Below are positions 43,366 through 53,083 of a stretch of DNA of 64,000 bases, piece after piece (positions within the stretch are counted from its first letter, which is position 1; the number at the start of each line of letters is the position of its first letter). Position numbers and translations under genes: made by a program. The stretch is from Sphingopyxis sp. QXT-31 (GTDB lineage: Bacteria > Pseudomonadota > Alphaproteobacteria > Sphingomonadales > Sphingomonadaceae): NCBI RefSeq assembly GCF_001984035.1, contig NZ_CP019449.1, positions 3,911,501 through 3,975,500 of the forward strand, written 5' to 3'. Under the pieces are notes generated by a model that made no database searches, was not told the DNA's origin, and worked only from the letters and a program-made list of their open reading frames with translations.

Positions 43366-43442
43366 CGACGTGTCTTGCCATGCAGGCGGGGGCGCCGCAA
43401 GGGCGGGTAGTGGCCGGGTTTCGGGCGGGATCGGACGTTCCA

Positions 43443-43540
43443 AATCCTCCCCGCTTGCGGGGAGGGGGACCGCCGCCGCAGGCGGTGGTGGAGGGGGCTC
43501 TCGGCCTAAGACGCCGCGGCAGGCCGAGAGCCCCGAGGAT
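43443..43540. repeat. Family E element, copy E4 (shortened)
   Basis: AATCCTCCCCGCTTGCGGGG then CCGCCGCAGGCGGTGG; the second half is reduced and ends in GAGGAT. Flanks TTTCGGGCGGGATCGGAC and CTTGTTTCCACCCC match E2. It sits in the 305-bp divergent region before ahpC. Confidence 0.8.
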
Positions 43541-43670
43541 CGTCTTGTTTCCACCCCACAACCGCCCATCCAATAATCGAAAATTCCGATCACGCCGCCT
43601 CAACATTCCAATTGTCGCACTGCAACATGACTGGCTAGGGGGATGCTCCAACAACAACGAAAGGCTCTCC

Positions 43671-44234
43671 ATGTCCGTGCTCAACACCACCCTCAAGCCC
43701 TTCAATGCGACCGCCTTTAAGGACGGCAAGTTCGTCGACATCAGCGACGCCGACGTGAAGGGCAAATGGGCGGTATTCTTCTTCTATCCGGCCGACTTCA
43801 CCTTCGTCTGCCCGACCGAGCTCGAAGACCTCGCCGACATCTATCCGACGCTCCAGAAGATGGATGTCGAGGTCTATGCCGTGTCAACCGACACGCATTT
43901 CTGCCACAAGGCCTGGCACGACACCTCGCCGGCGATCGGCAAGATCGACTATTTCATGGTCGGCGACCAGAACCACAATCTGTCGAAGAATTTCGAGGTT
44001 CTGCGTGAGGGCGTCGGCCTCGCCGACCGCGGCACCTTCGTGCTCGACCCCAATGGCGAGATCCAGCTGCTCGAAATCACCCCCGAGGGTGTGGGCCGCA
44101 ACGCCGCCGAACTGCTCCGCAAGATCAAGGCGCTGCAGTATTGGGTCAGCCACCCGGGCGAAGTCTGCCCCGCGAAGTGGGAAGAGGGCGCCGAGACGCT
44201 CGCCCCCTCGCTCGACCTCGTCGGCAAGATCTAA
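43671..44234 (+). CDS. ahpC: Alkyl hydroperoxide reductase subunit C (2-Cys peroxiredoxin)
   Basis: AhpC reduces peroxides using AhpF. Start ATG 43671 gives 187 residues. The peroxidatic Cys47 lies in FVCPTE and the resolving Cys166 in GEVCPAKW. ahpF follows in the same direction after 242 bp of mostly repeat sequence. No clear OxyR site was found upstream. Confidence 0.97.
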   Translation: MSVLNTTLKPFNATAFKDGKFVDISDADVKGKWAVFFFYPADFTFVCPTELEDLADIYPTLQKMDVEVYAVSTDTHFCHKAWHDTSPAIGKIDYFMVGDQNHNLSKNFEVLREGVGLADRGTFVLDPNGEIQLLEITPEGVGRNAAELLRKIKALQYWVSHPGEVCPAKWEEGAETLAPSLDLVGKI

Positions 44235-44274
44235 GATTCGGAACGGAAAGGCGTCGCTCGATCGCGCCGCCTGT

Positions 44275-44362
44275 CCTCACCCTTCCGGCGCTTCGCGCCT
44301 CCCTCCCTCTCCCGCCGGGAGAGGGAAGGGGCCCGTCGGCAAAGGCGGTGGGAAGGGTGAGG
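44275..44362. repeat. Family F palindromic repeat between ahpC and ahpF
   Basis: Outer arms CCTCACCCTTCC/GGAAGGGTGAGG and inner arms CCCTCTCCC/GGGAGAGGG. Seen once here. Confidence 0.85.
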
Positions 44363-44476
44363 GTGGCGGCTTCGGCATCAAGCCATTCCGTTCAATCTTG
44401 AACGCCTAAGGCCGGAGGGGCGGCGGCGCGACCGCCGCCCCCCGGTTCCTCTCCCCCTCTCGCAGGAGCTCTCCCC

Positions 44477-46060
44477 ATGCTCGACGCCAATCTGAAGCAG
44501 CAGCTTCAAGGCCTCCTCACGAATCTTCGTGAACCGATCGAACTCGTCTCGTCGCTCGGCGACGATGCCAAATCGGCCGAGCTGGCGACCCTGCTCGACG
44601 ACATTGCCGCGCTCTCGGACCTCGTCGGCGTGACGCAGGCCGACGACGACGCGCGCCGCCCCAGCTTCCTGATCCGCCGCGCCAGCGACGCGCAGGTCGC
44701 CGTCCGTTTCGCGGGCATCCCGATGGGGCATGAATTCACCTCGCTCGTCCTCGCGCTGCTCCAGGTCGGCGGCCACCCGCCGAAGGTCGCGCCCGAGGTG
44801 CTGGAGCAGGTCGCCGCGCTCGACGGCGACTATCATTTCGAAACCTATTTTTCGCTGTCGTGCCAGAATTGCCCCGACATCGTGCAGGCGCTCAACCTGA
44901 TGAGCGTCGTCAATCCGCGCATCACCCACACCGCGATCGACGGCGGGCTGTTCCAGGCCGAGGTCGAGGATCGCAAGATCATGGCCGTGCCGACGATCTT
45001 CCTGAACGGCGAGACGTTCGGCCAGGGCCGCATGGAGCTCGAACAGATCGTCGCCAGGCTCGACAGCGGCGCCGAAGCCAAGGCGGCCGAGAAGATCGCC
45101 GCCAAGGACGCGTTCGACGTGCTCGTCGTCGGCGGCGGTCCTGCGGGCGCTGCGGCCGCCATCTATGCCGCGCGCAAGGGCATCCGCACCGGCATCGCCG
45201 CCGAACGCTTCGGCGGGCAGGTGCTCGACACGATGGGAATCGAGAATTTCATCTCGGTCCAGCACACCGAAGGGCCCAAGCTCGTCGCGCAGCTCGAGAG
45301 CCACGTCAAAGACTATGACGTCGACATCATGAACCTCCAGCGCGCCGAGAAACTGATCCCGGCGAAGGTCGAAGGCGGCCTGCACGAAGTCAAGCTCGCA
45401 AGCGGCGCGTCGCTCAAGGCACGCACGGTGATCCTCTCGACCGGCGCGCGCTGGCGCCAGCTCGGCGTGCCGGGCGAGGACAAGTATCGCAACAAGGGCG
45501 TGGCCTATTGCCCGCACTGCGACGGCCCGCTCTACAAGGGCAAGCGCGTCGCGGTGATCGGCGGCGGCAACAGCGGCGTCGAGGCCGCGATCGACCTCGC
45601 GGGCCTCGTCGCGCACGTTACGCTGATCGAATATGACAGCGAACTGCGTGCCGACGCGGTGCTCCAGCGGAAACTGGCGAGCCTGCCCAACGTCAAGATC
45701 GTCACCTCGGCGCTGACCACCGAAGTGCTCGGCGACGGCGAAAAGGTGACGGGCCTGTCGTACAAGGACCGCAACAAGGACGAACTGCACCAGATCGAAC
45801 TCGAAGGCGTGTTCGTGCAGATCGGCCTCGTCCCCAACACCGAATGGCTGAAGGAAGCGGTCGCCTTGTCGCGCCACGGCGAGATCGAGGTCGACCATCG
45901 CGGCGAGACGAGCCAGGCGGGCATCTTCGCCGCCGGCGACTGCACGACGGTGCCGTACAAGCAGATCGTCATCGCCATGGGCGAAGGTTCGAAAGCCGCG
46001 CTGTCGGCGTTCGATTACATGATCCGCCTGCCCGCCGAGGTGGAAGCCGAGGCGGCGTAA
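44477..46060 (+). CDS. ahpF: Alkyl hydroperoxide reductase subunit F
   Basis: AhpF is a flavoprotein that transfers electrons from NADH to AhpC. The 527-residue protein has the N-terminal thioredoxin-like module with CxxC at Cys129/Cys132 (SCQNCPD). FAD and NAD folds follow ([36 protein letters not shown]), with the second redox centre in [10 protein letters not shown]. The C-terminal [15 protein letters not shown] is typical. GCAGGAGCT lies 7 bp before ATG 44477. Confidence 0.97.
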   Translation: MLDANLKQQLQGLLTNLREPIELVSSLGDDAKSAELATLLDDIAALSDLVGVTQADDDARRPSFLIRRASDAQVAVRFAGIPMGHEFTSLVLALLQVGGHPPKVAPEVLEQVAALDGDYHFETYFSLSCQNCPDIVQALNLMSVVNPRITHTAIDGGLFQAEVEDRKIMAVPTIFLNGETFGQGRMELEQIVARLDSGAEAKAAEKIAAKDAFDVLVVGGGPAGAAAAIYAARKGIRTGIAAERFGGQVLDTMGIENFISVQHTEGPKLVAQLESHVKDYDVDIMNLQRAEKLIPAKVEGGLHEVKLASGASLKARTVILSTGARWRQLGVPGEDKYRNKGVAYCPHCDGPLYKGKRVAVIGGGNSGVEAAIDLAGLVAHVTLIEYDSELRADAVLQRKLASLPNVKIVTSALTTEVLGDGEKVTGLSYKDRNKDELHQIELEGVFVQIGLVPNTEWLKEAVALSRHGEIEVDHRGETSQAGIFAAGDCTTVPYKQIVIAMGEGSKAALSAFDYMIRLPAEVEAEAA

Positions 46061-46080
46061 TCGAATCCCATTCCCGCGAA

Positions 46081-46115
46081 GACCGCGGTTCGCGTCGCAT
46101 CGCGCAGCCGCGGTC
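46081..46115. terminator. Hairpin between convergent ahpF and glpD, possible terminator
   Basis: GACCGCGG pairs with CCGCGGTC, with an inner CGCG/CGCG pair. There is no T run, so intrinsic termination is uncertain. Confidence 0.35.
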
Positions 46116-46178
46116 CACGACCCGACCGGCGAGCCGCTTCCCCGCAGGTGAGGGCACGCTCGCCGCCTGCCGCATCGG

Positions 46179-47729
46179 TCAGCCGTTCACACGCCCCTCG
46201 AAATATTCGGGATCGGCGAGCCGCGCTTCGGCGACGAGGCGCTCGACATGTTCGGCGAGGGCAGCGCTCTCCCCCGGGGTGAAATGCAGCCCCAGCTTGC
46301 TTCGCCGCCACAAGACATCGTCGGTGGTCCGCACCCATTCGTGCGTTACCATCCAGCGCAGTTCAGCGAGGCTCAGCCCGTGCGCGATCTCGCCGCCGAG
46401 CGCGTCCCAGCCCTGCGCCGCGCCGAGCCAGGCGCGCGCGTCCGTGCCATAGGCCCTGACGATGCGGTCGACGGTCGCGGCGGGCAGGAAAGGGTGCGCG
46501 AGCTTGATCTCGGCCTTCAGCGCCGCGGCGCCGTCGGTCGGGAAATCGCCGCCGGGCAGGGGTTTTTTTCCGGTCCAGGGCTTGCCCGTCAGCGCAGCGA
46601 TCTCGCCCGCCAGCGCATCGACCGCCGCCTCGGCAACATGGCGATAGCTGGTGATCTTGCCGCCATAGATGGTGAGCAGCGGCGCACCCTCGTCGCGGTC
46701 GAGGTCGATGCGATAGCCGCGCGTCGCCGCCTCGGGCCGTCCCGATCCGTCCTCGATCAGCGGGCGCACCCCCGAATAGGTCCACACGACATCGGCGGGC
46801 ACGACCGGCTCGCGGAAATAGAGGCTCGCCCCCTCGCAGAGATATTCGATCTCTTCGTCGCTTGCCTTCACCTCGCCCAGCGGCCCGTCATGGTCGAGGT
46901 CGGTTGTGCCGATCAGCGTGAAGTCGCGCTCATAGGGGATCGCAAAGAAGATGCGCCCGTCGGGGAGCTGGAAAAAATACGCATAGTCATGATCGAATTT
47001 CTTGCGCACGACGATGTGCGAGCCGCGCACCAGCCGCATCCTGTGGTCGGGCTCGGCATCGGCGCGGCGCAGCAGGTCGAGCACCGCCGGCCCCGCGGCG
47101 TTGACGACGCTGCGCCCGGTGAAGCGGTAACGGTGGCCGTTGTCGCAGCTCGCCTCGACGACCCACAGCCCATCCTCGCAGCGTAATTGCTCGGCGCGCG
47201 TGCCGGTGCGGACCTTCGCGCCATGCTCTGCGGCGCCCCGCGCATTGAGCATCACCAGCCGCGCATCGTCGACCCAGCCGTCCGAATATTCGAAGCCGCG
47301 GACATATTGCGGCTGCAGCGGCGCGCCCGCCTCATGTTTGCGCAAATCGATCGAGCGCGTCGCGGGCAGCTTCTTGCGCCCGCCGATATGGTCGTAGAGG
47401 AACAGTCCCAGCCGCAGCAGCCAGCGCGGCCGCAGCCCCGGCCGGTGCGGCAGCACGAAGCGCAGCGGCCAGATGATATGCGGCGCGATGCCCCACAGGG
47501 TTTCGCGTTCCTTCAGCGCCTCGCGCACCAAGCCGAACTCATAATGTTCGAGATAGCGCAGCCCGCCGTGGATCAGCTTGGTCGAGGCCGAGGAGGTGCC
47601 CTGCGCCAGGTCGCCGGCCTCGATCAGCAGCACCCGCGCGCCGCGCCCCGCGGCATCGCGCGCGACCCCGGCACCGTTCACGCCGCCGCCGATCACGATG
47701 ACATCATAGGGGGGCGGCGCGTCGCTCAT
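46179..47729 (-). CDS. glpD: Glycerol-3-phosphate dehydrogenase, FAD-dependent (aerobic)
   Basis: GlpD oxidises glycerol-3-phosphate to dihydroxyacetone phosphate and passes electrons to quinone at the membrane. The 516-residue protein has the FAD motif IGGGVNGAGVARDAAGRG (about 12-29), GTSSASTKLIHGGLRYLEHY, and the C-terminal cap domain with ITSYRHVAEAA. No glpF or glpK lies nearby. With gpsA at 62 kb it can run the glycerol-3-phosphate cycle in the opposite direction. Confidence 0.95.
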   Translation of the reverse strand: MSDAPPPYDVIVIGGGVNGAGVARDAAGRGARVLLIEAGDLAQGTSSASTKLIHGGLRYLEHYEFGLVREALKERETLWGIAPHIIWPLRFVLPHRPGLRPRWLLRLGLFLYDHIGGRKKLPATRSIDLRKHEAGAPLQPQYVRGFEYSDGWVDDARLVMLNARGAAEHGAKVRTGTRAEQLRCEDGLWVVEASCDNGHRYRFTGRSVVNAAGPAVLDLLRRADAEPDHRMRLVRGSHIVVRKKFDHDYAYFFQLPDGRIFFAIPYERDFTLIGTTDLDHDGPLGEVKASDEEIEYLCEGASLYFREPVVPADVVWTYSGVRPLIEDGSGRPEAATRGYRIDLDRDEGAPLLTIYGGKITSYRHVAEAAVDALAGEIAALTGKPWTGKKPLPGGDFPTDGAAALKAEIKLAHPFLPAATVDRIVRAYGTDARAWLGAAQGWDALGGEIAHGLSLAELRWMVTHEWVRTTDDVLWRRSKLGLHFTPGESAALAEHVERLVAEARLADPEYFEGRVNG

Positions 47730-47785
47730 CGCGCGCTTCCCTAAGCGAGTGCGCGGGGCTTTGCCAACCCGCTACGTGGCGCGCG

Positions 47786-48691
47786 TCATGCCTTGGCTAC
47801 GAATTCCAGCAGCGTCTTGTTGAGCCGCGCGACATGCGTCAGCGGCAGCCCGTGCGGCGCGTCCTCGAAAATCTCGAGCTGCGTGTGCGGGATCAGCGCA
47901 GCCGTCGCCTCTGCGGTCAGCGGCAGCGGCGCCGAGGCGTCCTTGTCGCCATGCACCAGCAAAGTCGGCACGGCGATCCGGCGCATATCGGCGCGAAAGT
48001 CGGTCTCGGCATTGGCGCGCGCCATCGCCATCGCGGCGAGCAGCGAGGTCTGGAGCATCAGCTCCTTGCCCCATTCGATCATTGCGGCCGAGGTCTCGGG
48101 CACGAAGAAGGGTCTGGCATTGGCGGCGATCCAGCCGGGGAAATCGGTCGCCAGCGGCGCGCGCAATGCGGCGAGCATCGCGGGGTCGATGCCATAGGGA
48201 TTGTCGGCGGCCTTCATCAGGAAGGGCGTGATCGTCCCCACGAGCACCACCTTCGCGACGCCGCCGCCGTGCCGCGCGAAATAGCGCGCGACCTCGGTCC
48301 CGCCCATCGAATGCGCGACGAGCGTCACATCCTCGAGCCCCAGAGCCGCGATGACGCGCGCGAGATCGTCGGCGAGCGTGTCATGGCCGTAGTTCCGCCC
48401 CGGATCGGACGAGCGCCCATGCCCGCGCCGGTCATAGGCGACCGCACGCATCCCGGCCTCGGCGATCGCCGCCATCTGATAGCCCCAGAAATCCGAAGGG
48501 AGCGTCCAGCCGGCGAGGAACAGCACGGGCTTGCCGCTGCCCCAGTCGCGCACGAACAGCCGCGTGCCGTCGGCGGCGGTGACGTGGTCGGCCTTGCCCT
48601 TGGGCGCAGCCGCCGCGCTGCTGGTGCCGCCCATCGTCAGCCCGAGCGCACCCGCGCCGACGACCAGTTTGAAGGCTTCGCGTCTGTGCAT
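47786..48691 (-). CDS. Alpha/beta hydrolase, haloperoxidase-like, exported
   Basis: A 301-residue protein with a signal of the twin-arginine type (MHRREAFKLVVGAGALGLT...). The alpha/beta hydrolase fold (about 38-300) has the nucleophile Ser in VAHSMGGTE, an acid in HGDKDASAPL and the histidine in EDAPHGLPLTH. The first block, FLAGWTLPSDFWGYQ, resembles non-haem chloroperoxidase/arylesterase members. Natural substrate unknown. It is divergent from zwf. Confidence 0.86.
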   Translation of the reverse strand: MHRREAFKLVVGAGALGLTMGGTSSAAAAPKGKADHVTAADGTRLFVRDWGSGKPVLFLAGWTLPSDFWGYQMAAIAEAGMRAVAYDRRGHGRSSDPGRNYGHDTLADDLARVIAALGLEDVTLVAHSMGGTEVARYFARHGGGVAKVVLVGTITPFLMKAADNPYGIDPAMLAALRAPLATDFPGWIAANARPFFVPETSAAMIEWGKELMLQTSLLAAMAMARANAETDFRADMRRIAVPTLLVHGDKDASAPLPLTAEATAALIPHTQLEIFEDAPHGLPLTHVARLNKTLLEFVAKA

Positions 48692-48750
48692 GGGGTCCTC
48701 CTCGGCTTCGTCTCGCCGAGCGGACTACGCCCCCTGCTGAACCATTGCGA

Positions 48751-48802
48751 TTACCCGCCAGGTAATGATCTTGCGTCGCGTGGTGGTACGCGCCGCGCGT
48801 AC
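48751..48802. promoter_or_regulatory. Two palindromes in the zwf upstream region
   Basis: TTACC-CGCCA-GGTAA (48751-48765) and GTACGCG-CCG-CGCGTAC (48786-48802) are perfect inverted repeats between the divergent hydrolase and zwf genes. They may be operators for sugar-responsive control; neither resembles the HexR site I know. Confidence 0.35.
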
Positions 48803-48866
48803 GTATGCGCGTTGCAATCGGACCGCCCGTCCTCCATTCCCATCATGGATATCCAAGGGGACGATC

Positions 48867-50330
48867 GTGAGCGTCAAAGTCGAGACATTGATCCTGTTCG
48901 GGGCGACGGGCGACCTTGCGCAGCGCATGCTCTTTCCCTCGCTCTACAATCTGCACCTCGACGGGCTGCTCGCCGATGAGCTGACCATAGTCGCCTCGGG
49001 CCGCTCGAAGATGGAACGCGATGCCGCGCACAAGCTGGTGCGCGCGGCGCTCTCCGACCATCTGCCCGCCGACCGCCTCGACGATGCCGCCGTCGCCGCC
49101 TTCCTCGATCGCATCGACTATTGCTCCATCGATGCCGGTGCGGGCACGGGTTATGACGATCTTGCGGCGCAGCTCGGCGACCGGCTCGGCCGCCCGATCG
49201 GCGCCTATCTCTCGACCCCGCCCTCGATGTTCGGGCCTATCGCGCAGGGTCTGAAAAGCGCGGGCATCGCCTGCACCGAATGCCGCATCGCGATGGAAAA
49301 ACCGATCGGCCACGACCTCGCCTCGTCGCGCGATGTGAATGCCGAGGTCGGCGATGCCTTTGCCGAAGACCATGTGTTCCGCATCGACCATTATCTGGGC
49401 AAGGAAACCGTCCAGAACCTGCTCGCGCTGCGCTTCGCCAATATGCTCTTCGAGCCGCTGTGGAACGCGCAGGCGATCGACCATGTCCAGATCACCGTCG
49501 CCGAGACCGTCGGGCTGGAAGGTCGCGTCTCCTATTATGACGGTGTCGGCGCACTCAAGGACATGGTCCAGAACCATATGCTGCAGCTGCTCGCGATCAT
49601 CGCGATGGAGCCGCCCGCCAGCGTCACCTCGACCGCAGTGCGCGACGAAAAGGTCAAATTGCTGCGCAGCCTTCGCCGCATGAAGGCTGAGGATGTGAAG
49701 ACACACAGCGTGAAGGGCCAATATACCAGCGGCGCCGTCGGCGGCGCGGCGGTGACCGGCTATGCCGACGAGCTCGGCCAGCCGGCGAACACCGAGACGT
49801 TCGTGGCGATCAAGGCCTTCATCGACAATTGGCGCTGGAAGGGCGTGCCCTTTTACCTCCGCACCGGCAAGCGCATGCCCGAGCGCAAGTCCGAGGTGCT
49901 GATCCAGTTCAAGCCGGTGCCGCACAATATCTTCGCGCGCGTCGGCGCGCCGAAGCTCGACGCGAACAGCATGATCATCAACCTGCAGCCCGAGGAGAAT
50001 ATCCGGGTCAAGGTGATGGCGAAGCAGCCCGGGCTCGACCGCGACGGGGTGAAGCTCAAGGAAGTGACGATGGACGTCTCGCTCTCGCACAGCTTCGCCG
50101 GCGAGCGCCGCCGCATCGCCTATGAAAGGCTGCTGCTCGACTTCATCGAGGGCGACCAGACCCTGTTCGTGCGCCGCGATGAAGTGGAAGCGCAATGGCA
50201 GTGGATCGATTCGATCCGCGACGCCTGGGCCGCGGTCGACCTGACGCCGCAGAGCTACACCGCGGGCAGCTGGGGGCCGAGCGCATCGATCGCGCTGATC
50301 GAGCGCGACGGGGCGAGCTGGCATGATTGA
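48867..50330 (+). CDS. zwf: Glucose-6-phosphate 1-dehydrogenase
   Basis: Zwf opens the Entner-Doudoroff and pentose-phosphate routes. I start it at GTG 48867, after AAGGGG at 7 bp, giving 487 residues beginning MSVKVETLILFGATGDLAQR with the NADP fold. The catalytic histidine lies in RIDHYLGKE. An upstream ATG at 48845 is out of frame. It is followed by edd with a palindromic repeat between, and pgl is missing locally. Confidence 0.95.
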   Translation: MSVKVETLILFGATGDLAQRMLFPSLYNLHLDGLLADELTIVASGRSKMERDAAHKLVRAALSDHLPADRLDDAAVAAFLDRIDYCSIDAGAGTGYDDLAAQLGDRLGRPIGAYLSTPPSMFGPIAQGLKSAGIACTECRIAMEKPIGHDLASSRDVNAEVGDAFAEDHVFRIDHYLGKETVQNLLALRFANMLFEPLWNAQAIDHVQITVAETVGLEGRVSYYDGVGALKDMVQNHMLQLLAIIAMEPPASVTSTAVRDEKVKLLRSLRRMKAEDVKTHSVKGQYTSGAVGGAAVTGYADELGQPANTETFVAIKAFIDNWRWKGVPFYLRTGKRMPERKSEVLIQFKPVPHNIFARVGAPKLDANSMIINLQPEENIRVKVMAKQPGLDRDGVKLKEVTMDVSLSHSFAGERRRIAYERLLLDFIEGDQTLFVRRDEVEAQWQWIDSIRDAWAAVDLTPQSYTAGSWGPSASIALIERDGASWHD

Positions 50331-50352
50331 TCACGTATCGCGTTCCAAAACT

Positions 50353-50440
50353 CCGTTCGCCCTGAGCTTGTCGAAGGGCCGTCCTTTTTCCGTGGGCGTC
50401 GCAAGGAAGAACGGTCCTTCGACAAGCTCAGGACAAACGG
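50353..50440. repeat. Family C palindromic repeat between zwf and edd
   Basis: CCGTTCGCCCTGAGCTTGTC at the left and GACAAGCTCAGGACAAACGG at the right, with inner arms GAAGGGCCGT and ACGGTCCTTC. It lies 22 bp after zwf and 9 bp before edd, so it overlaps any edd ribosome site. Confidence 0.88.
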
Positions 50441-50449
50441 TTTTGAGTT

Positions 50450-52291
50450 ATGACTGATCTCCACCCCACCATCGCCGCCGTCACCGACCGGATCATCGCC
50501 CGCAGCGCACGGCGCCGCGCTGGCTATCTCGACCTAATGGACCGCCAGCGCGAGGCCGGCACCAACCGCGGCAATCTGTCGTGCGGCAATCTCGCGCACG
50601 GTTTCGCCGCGGCGGGCGACGACAAGCCCGCAATCCGTACCGGCGGCGCGATGAACATCGGCATCGTCACCAGCTACAACGACATGCTCTCGGCGCATCA
50701 GCCCTACGGCCGCTACCCCGAGCAGATCAAACTCTTCGCGCGCGAGGTGGGCGTCACGGCGCAGGTCGCGGGCGGCGTTCCGGCCATGTGCGATGGGGTG
50801 ACGCAGGGGCAGGCGGGCATGGACCTGTCGCTGTTCAGCCGCGACAATATCGCGCAGGGCACGGTGATCGCGCTCAGCCACGCGATGTTCGAGAGCGCCT
50901 TGCTCCTCGGCATCTGCGACAAGATCGTCCCGGGCCTGCTGATCGGTGCGCTGCGCTTCGGCCATCTGCCGCAAATCCTGATCCCCGCCGGACCGATGCC
51001 CTCGGGCCTCGCGAACAAGGAAAAGCAGCGCATCCGCCAGCTCTATGCCGAGGGCAAGGCGACCCGCGACGAACTGCTCGAGGCCGAAGCGGCGAGCTAT
51101 CACGGCGCGGGCACCTGCACCTTCTACGGCACCGCGAACTCGAACCAGATGATGATGGAGCTGATGGGGCTGCACATCCCCGGCAGCGCCTTCACCAACC
51201 CGGGCACCAAGCTGCGGCAGGAACTGACGCGTGCCGCGACACACCGGATCGCCGAAATCGGCTGGGACGGCGATGACTATCGCCCGCTCGCGCGCTGCAT
51301 CGACGAAAAGGCGATCGTCAACGCCGCGATCGGCCTGCTCGCGACGGGCGGCTCGACCAATCATGCGATCCACCTGCCCGCGATCGCGCGCGCCGCGGGG
51401 ATCGTCATCGACTGGCAGGATTTCGACGAGCTCAGCCACGCGGTGCCTTTGCTCGCGCGCGTCTATCCGAATGGTGCGGGCGACGTGAACAATTTCCATG
51501 CCGCGGGCGGGATCGGCTTTGTCGTCCGCGAACTGCTCGATGCGGGATTGCTCCACGGCGACGTGCTGACGGTCGGCGGCACGATGGCGGATTATGCCGC
51601 CGAACCCGTGCTGGTGGACGACGAACTCCATTGGCAAGCCGCTCCCGAGGAAAGCCGCGACGACACGATGCTGCGCCCCGTCGCCACCCCCTTCTCGCCC
51701 GACGGCGGCATGCGCCTGCTCGCGGGCAATCTCGGCCGCGCGATCATCAAGACGAGCGCGGTCGCCGAGGATCGCTGGACGATCGAGGCGCCGTGCCGGA
51801 TCTTCGACGACCAGAACCAGGTGCTGACCGCATTCAAGGCGGGCGAACTCGACCGTGACGTCGTCGTCGTCGTGCGCTTCCAGGGCCCGCGTGCCAACGG
51901 CATGCCCGAACTGCACAAGCTGACCCCGGCATTGGGCGTGCTGCAGGACAAGGGCTTCCGCGTCGCCTTGCTCACCGACGGCCGCATGTCGGGCGCCAGC
52001 GGCAAGGTGCCCGCGGTGATCCACCTCTCGCCCGAAGCCTTGCCCGGTCCCAACGGCGTCAGCGGCCCGCTCGCCTATTTGCAGGATGGCGACATCGTTC
52101 GCGTCTGCGCGCGCAACGGCGAGGCGATTGCGCTCGTCGACGAAGCCATATGGGCGGCGCGCCCGCCTGCCGTCGCGCCGCCGCCCGCACTCGGTGTCGG
52201 CCGCGAACTGTTCGCGCTGTTCCGCCACCATGCCGACGAAGCCGAAAAGGGCGGCTCGGCGATCCTGGCGGCGATGGAAAGCGTCATCTAA
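50450..52291 (+). CDS. edd: Phosphogluconate dehydratase
   Basis: Edd, a [4Fe-4S] dehydratase of the IlvD/Edd family, converts 6-phosphogluconate to KDPG. The 613-residue protein carries [40 protein letters not shown] and the C-terminal [17 protein letters not shown]. Length is standard. No clear Shine-Dalgarno sequence separates the repeat from ATG 50450, so transcription from zwf is likely to continue. Confidence 0.96.
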   Translation: MTDLHPTIAAVTDRIIARSARRRAGYLDLMDRQREAGTNRGNLSCGNLAHGFAAAGDDKPAIRTGGAMNIGIVTSYNDMLSAHQPYGRYPEQIKLFAREVGVTAQVAGGVPAMCDGVTQGQAGMDLSLFSRDNIAQGTVIALSHAMFESALLLGICDKIVPGLLIGALRFGHLPQILIPAGPMPSGLANKEKQRIRQLYAEGKATRDELLEAEAASYHGAGTCTFYGTANSNQMMMELMGLHIPGSAFTNPGTKLRQELTRAATHRIAEIGWDGDDYRPLARCIDEKAIVNAAIGLLATGGSTNHAIHLPAIARAAGIVIDWQDFDELSHAVPLLARVYPNGAGDVNNFHAAGGIGFVVRELLDAGLLHGDVLTVGGTMADYAAEPVLVDDELHWQAAPEESRDDTMLRPVATPFSPDGGMRLLAGNLGRAIIKTSAVAEDRWTIEAPCRIFDDQNQVLTAFKAGELDRDVVVVVRFQGPRANGMPELHKLTPALGVLQDKGFRVALLTDGRMSGASGKVPAVIHLSPEALPGPNGVSGPLAYLQDGDIVRVCARNGEAIALVDEAIWAARPPAVAPPPALGVGRELFALFRHHADEAEKGGSAILAAMESVI

Positions 52292-52295
52292 TTTC

Positions 52296-52373
52296 CGTCA
52301 TCCCGGCGAAGGCCGGGATCTCGACGGTGCGTCGTAACGATAGCGTGAGATCCCGGCCTTCGCCGGGATGACG
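52296..52373. repeat. Family A palindromic repeat, copy A5
   Basis: CGTCATCCCGGCGAAGGCCG at the left and CGGCCTTCGCCGGGATGACG at the right, between edd and eda. Only 19 bp separate it from the eda ATG. Confidence 0.92.
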
Positions 52374-52392
52374 AAGGAAAAAGACTGAGACT

Positions 52393-53016
52393 ATGACCGA
52401 CAACAGCATCGACCAGATCATGGCGCTCGCGCCCGTCATCCCGGTGATCGTGATCGACCGCGTCGAGGATGCGGTGCCGATGGCCGAGGCGCTCGTCGCG
52501 GGCGGCCTGCCGGTGCTCGAGGTCACGCTGCGCACCCCCGCCGCGCTCGATGCGCTCACCGCCATGAAGGCGGTCAAGGGTGCCGTCGTCGGCGCGGGCA
52601 CCGTGCTCAACCCCGCGATGCTCGGCGCGGCGATCCATGCCGGCGCCGAATTCATCGTCTCGCCCGGCCTCACCGACAATCTCGGCAAGGCCGCTGTCGC
52701 GAGCGGCATTCCCTTCCTGCCCGGCACCGCCAACGCCGGCGACATCATGCGCGGCATGGACCTGGGCCTCGATCGCTTCAAATTCTTCCCCGCGATGACC
52801 AGCGGCGGCATCCCAGCCTTGAAGGCGCTCGCGGGACCCTTTGGACAGGCGCGCTTCTGCCCGACCGGCGGCATCACGCTGGCGAGTGCGCCCGAGTGGC
52901 TCGCGCTCGACGCGGTGCTCTGCGTCGGCGGCAGCTGGGTGGTCCCCTCGGGCCCGCTCGACCCGGCCCGGATCGAGACATTGGCGCGCGAGGCGGCGGG
53001 GCTTTCGCGCCATTGA
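52393..53016 (+). CDS. eda: KDPG aldolase (2-dehydro-3-deoxy-phosphogluconate aldolase)
   Basis: Eda splits KDPG into pyruvate and glyceraldehyde-3-phosphate. The 207-residue protein has the catalytic Glu43 in VLEVTLRT and the Schiff-base Lys130 in DRFKFFPA. GGIPALKALAGPFGQARF and CPTGGI bind the phosphate. It completes the Entner-Doudoroff set with zwf and edd. No glk is seen. Confidence 0.96.
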   Translation: MTDNSIDQIMALAPVIPVIVIDRVEDAVPMAEALVAGGLPVLEVTLRTPAALDALTAMKAVKGAVVGAGTVLNPAMLGAAIHAGAEFIVSPGLTDNLGKAAVASGIPFLPGTANAGDIMRGMDLGLDRFKFFPAMTSGGIPALKALAGPFGQARFCPTGGITLASAPEWLALDAVLCVGGSWVVPSGPLDPARIETLAREAAGLSRH

Positions 53017-53083
53017 TTAACCCCATTTTACCTGCCATCGTGCAGGGATAAGCGGCAATATAGCCGTCGGTGGGGAGATCGCT

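Noticed and set aside
43366..43593. N-terminal extension of the DUF6445-like gene
   Set aside because: The added residues come from repeat E4 and are poly-proline/alanine; the family sequence starts at 43365.
43560..43670. OxyR binding site before ahpC
   Set aside because: No ATAG-N7-CTAT type spacing was found; only loose A/T-rich matches.
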